A DNA stretch of 64,000 bases, from contig CALGJV010000001.1 in the NCBI GenBank assembly GCA_937928595.1, forward strand, positions 1 through 64,000, written 5' to 3'. Source of the stretch: an uncultured Phycisphaerae bacterium (lineage in GTDB: Bacteria; Planctomycetota; Phycisphaerae; UBA1845; Fen-1342). This document shows, piece by piece, positions 50,128-58,697 of this stretch (within the stretch, counting starts at the first letter, position 1; each line of letters begins with the position of its first letter). Below the pieces are notes generated by a model. It was not told the origin of the DNA. It was given only the letters and a program-made list of their open reading frames with translations, and ran no database searches. The position numbers and the translations under genes are program-made.

Positions 50128-51357
50128 ATGCGCATGTCACCACGATGGTTGGGTCGACGCGGGTGGGGGGTGGGGCTGCTGGTCGCCGCCCTGGCCACGT
50201 CCGCGGCGGCCGATGTGCTTCACCTGAAGACCGGTGGACAAGTCCAAGGGCGACTGGTCGGGGCGGAAGAGGGTTATTATCGGGTTCGCACGACCGTCGG
50301 CGTCGTCCGGCTGCCGGTGACGGCCGTGGACCGCGTCGAGCCGGGGCCGACCGTGTTCGACGAGTACGACCAGCGGTTGGCGCAGGCGGGGGATACCGCT
50401 GACGCGCAAGTGGAGCTCGGGCAGTGGTGCGAGGGGGTCGGGCTGAAGTCCGAGGCTCGGCAGCACTTCGAGAAGGCGCTGGAACTGAACCCGAACCACG
50501 CCGCCGCCCGGCGGGCGCTGGGTTTCGCCCGGGTGGGGCACCTCTGGGTCGAGAGTCGCCGGCCCGCGACGCGCCCGGCGGAACGCGGCGAGGCGGCCCG
50601 GGAGCGTCCGGCGGACGAACCGCAACGCCTGGCCGCGGCACTTCAGGGCCAGTGGGAGCGGCGGCTGCGCGCGATTCGGACCTCGCTGCTGGATAGCTCG
50701 AGCGCGCGTTCCTTTCAGGAGGGGCGCGCCCGCGTGCTCGAGATTCGCGACCCGCTGGCGGTCCTGCCGCTGACGCGTGTGCTGAGCGGCGGCAACGTGG
50801 CCTGTCGGCTGCTGCTGGTGGAGGCGCTGACGCCGTTCGAGGATGACGAGGCGACGTTGAATCTGGCCGTGCTGGCGTTGACCGACCCCGCGGAGTCGGT
50901 ACGCATGCAGGCGGTGCGGGAACTGGTGCGGCGGCAAGATCCGCGAATCGTGCCGCATTACCGGGAAGCCGTCCGCAGCGGCAACGAAGCCGTGATTCGA
51001 CGCGCCGCGTATGCCCTGGGACGGCTCGGGGCGCGCGAGGCGATCCCCGACCTCGTTCAAGCTCTGACGGGGCGGCGGGACCGCTGGGTGGAGGTGCCCG
51101 CGGAGACGTTCACGCGGCGCGTACCCGAGCCGTTCGCGCGGCCCGCCGTGACATATCTCGATCGGCAGACGCGCGTGACGTGGTGGCCGCAGGTGGGGAT
51201 CGGGGCGTTCGGCGGCACGATCGAAAACAAGTGGGAGCGGCGCGACGTGGTCGTGTACCGGACGGAGGTGCTCGAGGCGCTGCGGCAGATTACGGGACAG
51301 CCGTACGGCTTCGACGCGGCCGAGTGGCTGCGCTGGTATGAGGAGCAAAAGCCATGA
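50128..51357 (+). CDS. Secreted protein with TPR and HEAT repeats
   Basis: A 409-residue exported protein. The signal peptide is the first 29 or so residues (GVGLLVAALATSAAADV). Then come a small beta-barrel-like part (LHLKTGGQVQGRLVGAEEGY), one or two TPR-type helices (VGLKSEARQHFEKALELNPN, the classical TPR consensus end), and HEAT-type repeats (LTDPAESVRMQAVRELVRRQ, VIRRAAYALGRLGAREAIPD). Such mixes are frequent in Planctomycetes and mediate protein binding. GGGGAGG lies about 12 nt before this ATG; GTG at 50116 and ATG at 50134 are alternatives. The next gene overlaps by ATGA. Confidence 0.75.
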   Translation: MRMSPRWLGRRGWGVGLLVAALATSAAADVLHLKTGGQVQGRLVGAEEGYYRVRTTVGVVRLPVTAVDRVEPGPTVFDEYDQRLAQAGDTADAQVELGQWCEGVGLKSEARQHFEKALELNPNHAAARRALGFARVGHLWVESRRPATRPAERGEAARERPADEPQRLAAALQGQWERRLRAIRTSLLDSSSARSFQEGRARVLEIRDPLAVLPLTRVLSGGNVACRLLLVEALTPFEDDEATLNLAVLALTDPAESVRMQAVRELVRRQDPRIVPHYREAVRSGNEAVIRRAAYALGRLGAREAIPDLVQALTGRRDRWVEVPAETFTRRVPEPFARPAVTYLDRQTRVTWWPQVGIGAFGGTIENKWERRDVVVYRTEVLEALRQITGQPYGFDAAEWLRWYEEQKP

Positions 51358-52547
51358 TGCGCATCGGCGTGGTCTGCGCAGCGTTGGCGTGGAGCGTGGT
51401 GGCACTGTGGGCGGCACCGGCGCCGCAGGATCCGGCGGCGGCGCTGCCGGCCGACGAGGAGCAGGTGGCTCGGAACGAGGCGAACCTGGCGCTGGCCCGG
51501 CTCGAGCTCGTGCAGGGCCGCAAGCTGCTGGCGGCGGGCCAGCACGCGGAGGCGGCGAAGAAGGCGCAGCGCGCGCTCGTGCTGTTGCGGCAGCTCCCGC
51601 CGGAAATCGACGCGAGCGAGCAGACGCTCCAGGCCGAGGGCATCCTCGCGGTGGCGGCGCGGAACGGCGTGAACGTGGCCGCGCTGGCTCGCGACGCGGC
51701 GGCGGAGGCCCCGCTAACGGAGGGTGACCGCGCGCGCGACCGGGCGACCCAGGGGGCGGCGCGCGTGGCGCGGCAGTACGAGGGCTCCGACCGGCCGGAC
51801 GTCGACAACTCCGGCGACGTCCGGGCGCTGCGGGAGCGCACGCTGCGCCGTCAGGCCGGGGACCGGCACGCCTACCGGCCCGGCAAGTCGATCATCGACG
51901 TGGACGGCGTGATCGCGACGGATGAGGCCCGGCGGGATTACCAGGATGCGCTGCGCGAGGGGTACAAGGCCGACGAGGTGCGACTGCTCACGGCGGTCGA
52001 CGAGGCGCGCGTCGTCCCCGACGGGGACGTCGCGTATCCGTCGGACTGGCCGCAGCGCGTCGCGCGCCGCCAGCCGTACGCGGGCGGGATGATCGCCCGC
52101 ACGCCAAGCTGGTACGACGCCGAGGGTCGCGAGTGGTTCATCGCGGTATACGACATCCACGACCTGATCTATGTCCCGCCGGACTTCGGCATCGACGCCT
52201 ACGCGGCGCACGGCATCCGTGGCAACCGTGACCAGCAGGACCGGCGGGCGCTGCGCGACCGCAGCATGATCTTCGGCGGCTATGCGAGCGACCTGTACGA
52301 CGGCATTCCGCTGCTGCGGTACTTCGGCGGCGTGAATGCGTGGGCCCTTCGCGGGCCGAGGTACAGCGCGGAGAAGCAGGCGGAGATTGTGGACCTGATC
52401 GCGCGCTTCACCGGTGCCCGAGTCGAGAACCCGCCGCTGCCGCCGGCGCCGCCCGGGACCGGCGATGTTCCCCCGGTGCCGCCGCGCGCCGTTCCGCCGT
52501 CCGATGTGCCGCCGCTGCCGACGGCTCCGGCGCCCCCGGGGCGCTGA
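51354..52547 (+). CDS. Secreted protein of unknown function, proline-rich tail
   Basis: A 397-residue exported protein. The signal peptide (1-21, ALAWSVVALWAAPA) is followed by a helical region (about 35-130). A compact domain without recognised family follows, containing SIIDVDGVIATDEARRDYQD, EWFIAVYDIHDLIYVPPDFG and DLYDGIPLLRYFGGVN. The C-terminal 40 residues are PPLPPAPP-type, Pro-rich. Its start overlaps the stop of the HEAT/TPR gene (ATGA) with GAGGAG upstream, so the two secreted proteins are made together and probably interact. Confidence 0.7.
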   Translation: MMRIGVVCAALAWSVVALWAAPAPQDPAAALPADEEQVARNEANLALARLELVQGRKLLAAGQHAEAAKKAQRALVLLRQLPPEIDASEQTLQAEGILAVAARNGVNVAALARDAAAEAPLTEGDRARDRATQGAARVARQYEGSDRPDVDNSGDVRALRERTLRRQAGDRHAYRPGKSIIDVDGVIATDEARRDYQDALREGYKADEVRLLTAVDEARVVPDGDVAYPSDWPQRVARRQPYAGGMIARTPSWYDAEGREWFIAVYDIHDLIYVPPDFGIDAYAAHGIRGNRDQQDRRALRDRSMIFGGYASDLYDGIPLLRYFGGVNAWALRGPRYSAEKQAEIVDLIARFTGARVENPPLPPAPPGTGDVPPVPPRAVPPSDVPPLPTAPAPPGR

Positions 52548-52558
52548 GGCGCGGTTGG

Positions 52559-53101
52559 TCAGATCGAACGGGGCGCTCGGGTGCCGGTAGCGGGCGGAAA
52601 CGCGCCGGCCGCGTGCCGGCGGCCGAGATCCAGGTAGCGCGCGATGACGAACTGCACGTAGCGGCGGTCGTCGTCGTTCACGTCGCGCGTGACGCGTGCG
52701 GGCATCCCGACGACCACCTTTCCGGCCGGCACGATCGTTCCGGGCGGAACGAGCGCACCGGCGGCGACGATGCAGCCCTCCCCGATCTCCGCGTCGTCGA
52801 GCACGATGGCCCCGATGCCGATGAGGGTCCGGGGGCCGACGCGGCGGCAGTGCACGACGGCGCGGTGGCCGATGGACACTTCGTCGGCGATGTCCAGATC
52901 GACCCCGGTTTTCGTGTGGATGATCGTCCCGTCCTGGATGTTGCAGCGCCGGCCGACGCGGACGGCGGACACGTCGCCGCGGATGACGACGTGGTGCAGG
53001 ACGGTGGTTTCGTCGCCGAGCGTCACGTCGCCGCCGACGTAGGCGGTCGGGGCGATGTAGACGTCGCGGCCGATGGCCGGCGAGCCGGAGTGCGTGTGCA
53101 T
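52559..53101 (-). CDS. Gamma-carbonic anhydrase-like hexapeptide protein
   Basis: A 180-residue left-handed beta-helix protein of the YrdA/gamma-carbonic anhydrase type. Zinc-ligand histidines are placed as in the family: NIQDGTIIH, then SIGHRAVVHC. Further family marks are LIGIGAIVLDDAEIGEGCIV and PPGTIVPAGKVVVGMPARV. Some members hydrate CO2 while many are of unknown function; the acidic residues of the archaeal Cam enzyme cannot be judged here. The upstream frame is left out because it overlaps the divergent reductase gene and lacks family features. A TACAAT box lies 6 nt before this ATG. Confidence 0.87.
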   Translation of the reverse strand: MHTHSGSPAIGRDVYIAPTAYVGGDVTLGDETTVLHHVVIRGDVSAVRVGRRCNIQDGTIIHTKTGVDLDIADEVSIGHRAVVHCRRVGPRTLIGIGAIVLDDAEIGEGCIVAAGALVPPGTIVPAGKVVVGMPARVTRDVNDDDRRYVQFVIARYLDLGRRHAAGAFPPATGTRAPRSI

Positions 53102-53107
53102 ATGGCG

Positions 53108-53113
53108 ATTGTA
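53108..53113 (-). promoter_or_regulatory. TACAAT box 6 nt before the gamma-CA gene
   Basis: TACAAT on the minus strand, 6 nt before the ATG at 53101, without Shine-Dalgarno. Leaderless geometry. Confidence 0.45.
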
Positions 53114-53141
53114 CGCCGGACGGCCCGCGCCGGCGGGGTGG

Positions 53142-53168
53142 TTGCGGGCGGTGAGCCGGGGCGATAAA
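53142..53168 (+). promoter_or_regulatory. Possible promoter of the aldo-keto reductase gene
   Basis: TTGCGG (53142-53147), 15 bp, GATAAA (53163-53168), 45 nt before the GTG start. It resembles the transketolase promoter in having a CGATAA core and a short spacer. Confidence 0.3.
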
Positions 53169-53213
53169 AGGATGACGGCGAGGCGTTCCCGATCGGCCTG
53201 CAAGGAGTTGCGC

Positions 53214-54191
53214 GTGCAATACGTGAACCTCGGCCGCACCGGCCTGAAAGTCAGCCGCCTGTGCCTGGGCACGATGAACTTCGGTCCGGAGGGGATGACG
53301 ACGGAGGCGGAGAGTTTCCGGATCATGGACCGCGCCCTGGAGCTCGGCATCAATTTCTTCGACACCGCCGACGTGTACGGCTGGAAGAAGGGCGAAGGGA
53401 TCACGGAGCAGATCATCGGGCGCTGGTTCGCGCAGGGCGGCGGGCGGCGCGAGAAGACGGTGCTGGCCACGAAGCTGTACGGGCAGATGGGGGACTGGCC
53501 GAACCAGAGCCGGCTCTCGGCGTTGTACATCCGGCGGGCGTGCGACGCGAGCCTCCAGCGGCTGCGGACCGACTACATCGACCTGTACCAGATGCACCAC
53601 GTCGCGCGGGAGGTTCCGTGGGACGAGATCTGGGATGCATTCGAGCGGCTGTATCAGGCCGGCAAGGTGATCTACTTCGGCTCGTCGAACTTCGCGGCCT
53701 GGCACATCGTGCAGGCCAACGAGGCGGCCCGGCGGCGGAATTTCCTCGGGCTTGTGTCGGAGCAGAGCAAGTACAGCCTGATCTGCCGGCACATCGAGCT
53801 CGAGGTGCTTCCCGCCTGCGAGCATTACGGGGTCGGCGTCATTCCGTGGAGCCCGCTGGCGGGCGGGCTGCTGGCCGGGGCGGTCGCCCAGGCCGCGAGC
53901 GGGCGGCGCGCGGGTGAATGGGTCCGGAAGGAGCTGCCGCGCCACGCGCCGCAGCTCGAGCAGTTCGAACGGCTGTGCAGCGAGCTGGGCGAGAAACCGG
54001 CGGATGTCGCGCTGGCCTGGATGCTGCGCCACCCGGTCATCACCGCGCCGATCATCGGGCCGCGGACGCTGGAGCAGCTCGACGGCGCGCTGCGGGCGCT
54101 CGAGCTCAAACTGGCGGACGAGACGCTCAAGAAGCTGGATGGGATCTTCCCCGGCCCGGGCGGCCCGGCGCCGGAAGCCTACGCCTGGTAA
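53214..54191 (+). CDS. Aldo-keto reductase
   Basis: A 325-residue NADPH-dependent TIM-barrel oxidoreductase (Tas/YajO-like group). The catalytic tetrad is visible: Asp50 and Tyr55 in INFFDTADVYG, Lys87 in VLATKLYG, and a His at 128/129 in LYQMHH. C-terminal cofactor contacts are VIPWSPLAGGLLAG and ITAPIIGPRTLEQLDGAL. The GTG start is chosen because AAGGAG lies 6 nt upstream and because the family start is M-x-Y-x-x-LG-x-TGL. Substrate unknown. Confidence 0.92.
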   Translation: MQYVNLGRTGLKVSRLCLGTMNFGPEGMTTEAESFRIMDRALELGINFFDTADVYGWKKGEGITEQIIGRWFAQGGGRREKTVLATKLYGQMGDWPNQSRLSALYIRRACDASLQRLRTDYIDLYQMHHVAREVPWDEIWDAFERLYQAGKVIYFGSSNFAAWHIVQANEAARRRNFLGLVSEQSKYSLICRHIELEVLPACEHYGVGVIPWSPLAGGLLAGAVAQAASGRRAGEWVRKELPRHAPQLEQFERLCSELGEKPADVALAWMLRHPVITAPIIGPRTLEQLDGALRALELKLADETLKKLDGIFPGPGGPAPEAYAW

Positions 54192-54222
54192 GCGCCGGGC
54201 GGACATCGAAGCGAGGCTCATC

Positions 54223-55005
54223 GTGATACGGGTGGGACGCAGATCCGCGGGGCCGCGGTTGTCGAGCCTCGCCACGGCGTTGTTTGTCGCGACGTGCCTC
54301 GCCGGTCGGGCCGGGGGCCGGGGAGATCCGCCGGAACCGCCGTTCTCCACGGAGCTCCCGCCGATTCCGGCGCCCGATCTGGCGGCCTGCCCGACGTACC
54401 CGGTCGTACGGGTTCCGACCGGCCACACGGTCGTGATCCAGTCGGACAAGGGCGAGGAAACGCTGCGGCTGATCGGCGTGTACGTGCCGCCCGAGGGGGG
54501 CGAGGCCGTGGCCGCCGGCGCGTTCACGGAGCGCCTGCTGGCCGGCGAGCGGGTGTACGCGGTGCCCGAGCCCGAGTGGCCGGAGCGCGACCGCGAGGGG
54601 CGCCGCTGGGCGTACGTGTACCGGGCGCCGGAGGGCCTGAACATCAACCTGGAGCTGATCCGACAGGGTTACGGGCGGGTCGTGGCGGCCGATGGGTTCG
54701 CCCAGCAGGAGCTGTATCGGGCCTACGAGCGGCACGCCCGCCGCGTGGGGAAGGGCGTCTGGGCTCGGCACGACGGCCCGGAACCGGCGGCGACGACGCG
54801 GCCGGCCACGACCCGGCCGGCGCGGGGCGCTGATCCGGCGCCGCGCACGGCGGACGACAGCGTGCTCGTGTTCGTCACGGAACACGGGACGCGCTACCAC
54901 ACGCGGGACTGCCGGTTCGTCAAGGAGAAGGGCGCGGCGATCACGCTGCGGGAGGCCCGGGAGCGGGGGCTCAAGCCGTGCTCGCGGTGCCGGCCGCCGA
55001 GCTGA
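54223..55005 (+). CDS. Secreted SNase-like protein with C-terminal HxxxC/CxxC motif
   Basis: A 260-residue exported protein. A hydrophobic stretch SSLATALFVATCLAGRAG serves as signal peptide. Residues about 65-185 are thermonuclease-like: GHTVVIQSDKGEETLRLIGV, RRWAYVYRAPEGLNINLELI and RQGYGRVVAADGF. The usual catalytic Arg/Glu positions are only partly convincing, so it may not be a nuclease. After a Thr/Arg/Pro linker the last 45 residues read GTRYHTRDCRFV, REARERGLKPCSRCRPP, a small H-x4-C...C-x2-C unit that probably binds zinc. GTG start has GAGG 6 nt upstream. Confidence 0.78.
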   Translation: MIRVGRRSAGPRLSSLATALFVATCLAGRAGGRGDPPEPPFSTELPPIPAPDLAACPTYPVVRVPTGHTVVIQSDKGEETLRLIGVYVPPEGGEAVAAGAFTERLLAGERVYAVPEPEWPERDREGRRWAYVYRAPEGLNINLELIRQGYGRVVAADGFAQQELYRAYERHARRVGKGVWARHDGPEPAATTRPATTRPARGADPAPRTADDSVLVFVTEHGTRYHTRDCRFVKEKGAAITLREARERGLKPCSRCRPPS

Positions 55006-55008
55006 GCG

Positions 55009-55037
55009 TTGGTGCGCCGCGGGGGGCTCGTTATACT
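55009..55037 (+). promoter_or_regulatory. Sigma-70-type promoter of the YmdB-like gene
   Basis: TTGGTG (55009-55014), exactly 17 bp, TATACT (55032-55037), beginning 3 bp after the preceding stop codon and 59 nt before the ATG. Confidence 0.55.
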
Positions 55038-55096
55038 CGGGGCGGTGCTGCGAATCTTCGGCCCGACGCCGCGGTCGAAGCTGGAAAGCGAGCGGT

Positions 55097-55909
55097 ATGC
55101 GACTGCTGGTGATCGGCGACATTGTCGGGCGACCGGGCAAACACGTCTGCTCTCAGGTGATTCCCGCTCTGATTCGCGAGCGGCAGCTGGATTTCGTCGT
55201 CGCCAACGCCGAGAACGTGGCGGCGGGGAGCGGCATCACGCCGCAGATGTTCAACAAGCTCCGGCACTACGGCATCGACGTATGCACGATGGGGGACCAC
55301 ATCTACAAGCGCCGCGAAGTGCTGCCGCTGCTGGAGCAGTCCGACCGGATCATGCGGCCGGCGAACCTGCCGCCGGAAGCGCAGGGGCGCGACGTCGCGA
55401 TCGCGCCGGCCCGCAACGGGGCGCTGGTCGCGGTGCTGTCCGTGCTGGGGCGGACGTTCATGAACGTGCGGGCCGACTGCCCGTTCCATGCGGCGGACCG
55501 CGTCATCGCGCGGCTGCCGGCGGAGGTCAAGACGATCATCGTGGACGTGCATGCGGAGACGACCAGCGAGAAAGTGGCGCTGGGTTGGTACCTCGACGGC
55601 CGCGTCACGGCCGTGGTCGGCACGCACACGCACGTCCAAACCGCCGACGAGCGCGTCCTGCCGAAGGGCACCGCGTACATCACCGACCTGGGCATGACCG
55701 GCCCGTACGACTCGGTGCTGGGCCGCGACAAGCAGGCGGTTGTCAAGTCGCTCGTGACCGGCGTTCCGCATCCGTACGCGGTTGCCAGCGACGATGCACG
55801 GCTGTCGGGGGTCATCATCGAGACCGACGACGCGACCGGGCGGGCGCGCGCCATCGAGCGGGTGCACATCGCGGATCCGCACCCGGCGGGCCTGAACGAC
55901 GACGATTGA
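55097..55909 (+). CDS. YmdB-type metallophosphoesterase
   Basis: A 270-residue calcineurin-like phosphoesterase of the TIGR00282/YmdB type. Metal motifs are RLLVIGDIVGRPGKHV, VVANAENVAAGSGIT, CTMGDHIYKR (GDH in place of the usual GNH), IIVDVHAETTSEKVA and VGTHTHVQTADERVL. Bacillus YmdB hydrolyses cyclic nucleotides and 2',3'-cyclic phosphates and affects biofilm development and RNA decay. Complete length. It has its own promoter and is followed by a convergent gene 6 bp later. Confidence 0.9.
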   Translation: MRLLVIGDIVGRPGKHVCSQVIPALIRERQLDFVVANAENVAAGSGITPQMFNKLRHYGIDVCTMGDHIYKRREVLPLLEQSDRIMRPANLPPEAQGRDVAIAPARNGALVAVLSVLGRTFMNVRADCPFHAADRVIARLPAEVKTIIVDVHAETTSEKVALGWYLDGRVTAVVGTHTHVQTADERVLPKGTAYITDLGMTGPYDSVLGRDKQAVVKSLVTGVPHPYAVASDDARLSGVIIETDDATGRARAIERVHIADPHPAGLNDDD

Positions 55910-55915
55910 GGGGCG

Positions 55916-57025
55916 TCAGCGGGCGGCGGGCTGCGTGGCCGGGGCGGTCGTGGGGCGGCCGGCGGCGAACCAGCGGCGCAGCACCTGCTCGGCGGGTTTG
56001 CTGCGCGGGGAGTAGCCGAAGTCGTCGGCCCCGCCCGGGCCGGCGGTCCATTCCCACCAGATCACGCCGGTGAGCTCGGGCGTCGCGCCCCAGACCTGCA
56101 CGAACGCCTCGTAGAGCCGCCGCTGCTCCTCGTGTCCGGCGGGTGTGGCCACCTGATTCTGGTAATAATTCCACGGGGCGGTCGCGGCGCCCTCCTGGCT
56201 GCACCAGCCGACCTCGGTGAAGAGGATCGGCTTGTTGATGTGGCGCTGCCACGCGAGCACATCGCGCCGGATCGGTTCCCAACGGGCCACGATCTCTTCG
56301 ACGGACGGATTGCGCCGGTCGGCCAGCGTGAAATAGCTCGTCAGTCCGATGAAATCCAGCTTGTCCCAGAACTCGATCGGTCGGAAATGGTCCCAGTTCG
56401 CGGAGTAGCCGAGCCGGCCGCCGTAGAAGCGCGGTCGCACGGCGGCGATCAGCCGCGTCCAGCGGTCGGTCATCTTCTCCGTGCTGATCAACTCCGAACC
56501 GACCATCAGACCGGCCGCCCCGCCCTCCCGGGCGATGTCCGCGAAGTAGAGCACGAACTCGGTGTACTGGGCCCACCAGTCTTCCCAGTCCGGCGGCTCG
56601 ATCTGGCCCCGCCATTCGTTGCCCCGCGGGTTGCGCAAGAGCACGATCGGCATGAGGAAGACGCGCAGGCCCAGGGCGTTCGCGCGGCGGATGAGTTCCT
56701 GAAAATCGCCCGGCGCGGGCACCTTGCGCGCGTCGATGTAGATCGACTGGCTGCGGGCGTGCTCCATGTAGCCGGGGGTGCTGAACAGGACGGCGTTCGC
56801 CCCCAGCTCGGCGACCTCCTGCAGCAGCGGCTCGAACGTCGCCACCGGCCGGTATCCCGAGTGCACCTGGATGGCCAGGCCTCGATACGGGACGACCCCC
56901 TCGGAAGGTGCCTGTAGCGTCGTGGGTGCCGGCGGATCGACGAGGCCCGGCGTCCGCGGCGCCATCAGGTACGCCGCGGCGGCCGCCCCGAGCGCGATGC
57001 ACAGCAGGCCGATGGTCTTCGTCAT
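55916..57025 (-). CDS. GH113-like glycoside hydrolase
   Basis: A 369-residue exported TIM-barrel protein. An N-terminal hydrophobic helix (about 5-22) serves as signal anchor. The barrel begins with YRGLAIQVHSGYRPVATFEP; probable acid/base Glu178 lies in GLMVGSELIST and probable nucleophile Glu271 in PILFTEVGW, as in the GH113 mannanase-like group. Other marks are DFIGLTSYFTLAD and GVIWWEWTAGPGG. It may trim or remodel extracellular polysaccharide. The ATG overlaps the stop of the phosphodiesterase gene (ATGA), so both are co-translated. Confidence 0.82.
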   Translation of the reverse strand: MTKTIGLLCIALGAAAAAYLMAPRTPGLVDPPAPTTLQAPSEGVVPYRGLAIQVHSGYRPVATFEPLLQEVAELGANAVLFSTPGYMEHARSQSIYIDARKVPAPGDFQELIRRANALGLRVFLMPIVLLRNPRGNEWRGQIEPPDWEDWWAQYTEFVLYFADIAREGGAAGLMVGSELISTEKMTDRWTRLIAAVRPRFYGGRLGYSANWDHFRPIEFWDKLDFIGLTSYFTLADRRNPSVEEIVARWEPIRRDVLAWQRHINKPILFTEVGWCSQEGAATAPWNYYQNQVATPAGHEEQRRLYEAFVQVWGATPELTGVIWWEWTAGPGGADDFGYSPRSKPAEQVLRRWFAAGRPTTAPATQPAAR

Positions 57026-58665
57026 TCGGATCGGTTCATGCTCTCCGCGGCATTGCGTAACTGGGAAGCGAGCGACTCGCCGTCCAGCCGCTCGTCCACC
57101 GGAACCTCGCGCCCGAGGAGCTCGAGCAACGTCGGAACCAGGTCCGTCGAGCGGGCCGCCGGCAGCGTTGTGCCGCCGCGAATCCCCGGGCCCGCGACGA
57201 GCAGCGGCACGCGCCGCTCCGCCCGCCGCAGACCGCCGTGGCCGCCACGTTCCGGCACGAAACTGTAACCCGGCCGCGTGAAGACGACCACCTGGCCGGC
57301 GCGCGGCTCATGCAGCAATCCGACCAGGTGCGGCACCACGTCGGGGTACTCGTGCTCGGCGGTGGCAGCGAGCCATTCACGGCCGGCATGCGGCCCGCCC
57401 GCGACGAAGGCGGCCAGGGCCGGGTCGGCGGTGTAGCCGAAGACGTCGGCGGAGACGGGTTCATAGGCGTAGCGCGGGCCGCCGGGCCCGGCCTCGGCGC
57501 GGACCCGGGCCAGGCCGGCGGCCGACCGCACGACCGCGACCGTGTCGGACTCGAGATAGGTGACGACGTCGACGGCCGGGAGGTTCCAGAGTTGCTGTGC
57601 GGCCGGGGGCGCGGTCAGAATCGCCGCCACCGCGGCCGGCGTCGGGCGGTCGCCCCAGCCGCCGCGACCCTTGAAGTAGAGGAACGCGCCGCGGCCGTTC
57701 TGGTAGGCGACGACCGTGTCGTGGGGGTCGAACGCGCGGCTCCGCAGCGCCCGGCTGCCGTCCTGGATCTCGGCGTCGGTGGCGTCGCGGCCCCAGCCTT
57801 CACGGACGAGCCGCGTGAGATCCACGACCTTGCTCGGGTCGTTGTCGAACAGGCCGTGGTCGGTGACGAACACGAGGTACGTCGAACTCAACAGCCCCTG
57901 GGCATCCAGCCAGTCGCAGATGCGGCCGACCTGGTAGTCGATGTGCTCGACGGCGGCGCGGTACCGCGGCGAGCGGACGCCGTGTTCGTGCCCGACCGAG
58001 TCGGCGCCCGGAAAGTAGCAGGTTACGAACGTCGGCCAGCGGCGGTCGCCGTTGGCACGCTCCGCCACGCGCTCGAACGTCGTGGCGGAGAGCTTGTCCA
58101 CGGCGGTGTAGTCGCCCAGCAGCCACAGGACGCCGGACGGCGCCCAATTCGTGTAGTCGTACGTCACGCCGCGGACGTGCGCGGCCTGGATGCTCACGGT
58201 GATGGCCGCGGGCAGCCGCTCGTAGACCAGCGGCGCGGGCATGTCCGTGTTCACGTCGCGGTAGTGGGCCACGGTCACGTAGTTGCGGAAGGTCAGCTCG
58301 GCCGGGTCGAACCAGCGGTTGCCGACGATGCGGTGCCGCGCGGGGTCGGACCCCGTCAGGAGCGAGCTGATCGCGGCGTAGGTGATCGGCGGGACGCAGC
58401 TCAGGGCGGCTTCGACTCGCGCACCGGCCGCCACGAAGCGCCGCTGGATGTTCGGCAGCCGCCCGGAGCGGCACCCCTCCTCGATCACGTCCGCCCCGAT
58501 CCCGTCCGCCAGCAGCAGCACGACCCCGGGCTGCGGCCGGACGACATCGGGGCCGAGCCGACCGCGCAGCGCGGGCCCGGGGCCGCAACCCGCCGTCGTC
58601 AGCAGCGCGAGACACGCGAGGATGCCGCAAACGCGAACGACGCTCGGGTGCGACGGTCGGATCAT
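57022..58665 (-). CDS. Lipoprotein phosphodiesterase/nucleotide pyrophosphatase-like
   Basis: A 547-residue lipoprotein of the alkaline-phosphatase superfamily (type I phosphodiesterase/nucleotide pyrophosphatase group). The signal peptide ends in TTAGC (Cys27). Metal-site motifs are GVVLLLADGIGADVIEEGC, CVPPITYAAISSLLTG with the nucleophile Thr, CYFPGADSVGHEHG, VFVTDHGLFDND and VPERGGHGG. It should act in the periplasm or on the surface on phosphate diesters, perhaps glycerophospho- or nucleotide-sugar compounds. First gene of a two-gene unit with the GH113-like hydrolase. Confidence 0.87.
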   Translation of the reverse strand: MIRPSHPSVVRVCGILACLALLTTAGCGPGPALRGRLGPDVVRPQPGVVLLLADGIGADVIEEGCRSGRLPNIQRRFVAAGARVEAALSCVPPITYAAISSLLTGSDPARHRIVGNRWFDPAELTFRNYVTVAHYRDVNTDMPAPLVYERLPAAITVSIQAAHVRGVTYDYTNWAPSGVLWLLGDYTAVDKLSATTFERVAERANGDRRWPTFVTCYFPGADSVGHEHGVRSPRYRAAVEHIDYQVGRICDWLDAQGLLSSTYLVFVTDHGLFDNDPSKVVDLTRLVREGWGRDATDAEIQDGSRALRSRAFDPHDTVVAYQNGRGAFLYFKGRGGWGDRPTPAAVAAILTAPPAAQQLWNLPAVDVVTYLESDTVAVVRSAAGLARVRAEAGPGGPRYAYEPVSADVFGYTADPALAAFVAGGPHAGREWLAATAEHEYPDVVPHLVGLLHEPRAGQVVVFTRPGYSFVPERGGHGGLRRAERRVPLLVAGPGIRGGTTLPAARSTDLVPTLLELLGREVPVDERLDGESLASQLRNAAESMNRSE

Positions 58666-58697
58666 GTACCTCTCGGGCGGCGCCGTGGAAAGGCGGG

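Noticed and set aside
51714-54647. Long open frames on the opposite strand of real genes, such as 977 codons here and 711 codons at 7284-9419
   Set aside because: They are Arg/Pro/His-rich, lack family motifs, and lie opposite genes with clear function. Long shadow frames are expected at this GC content.
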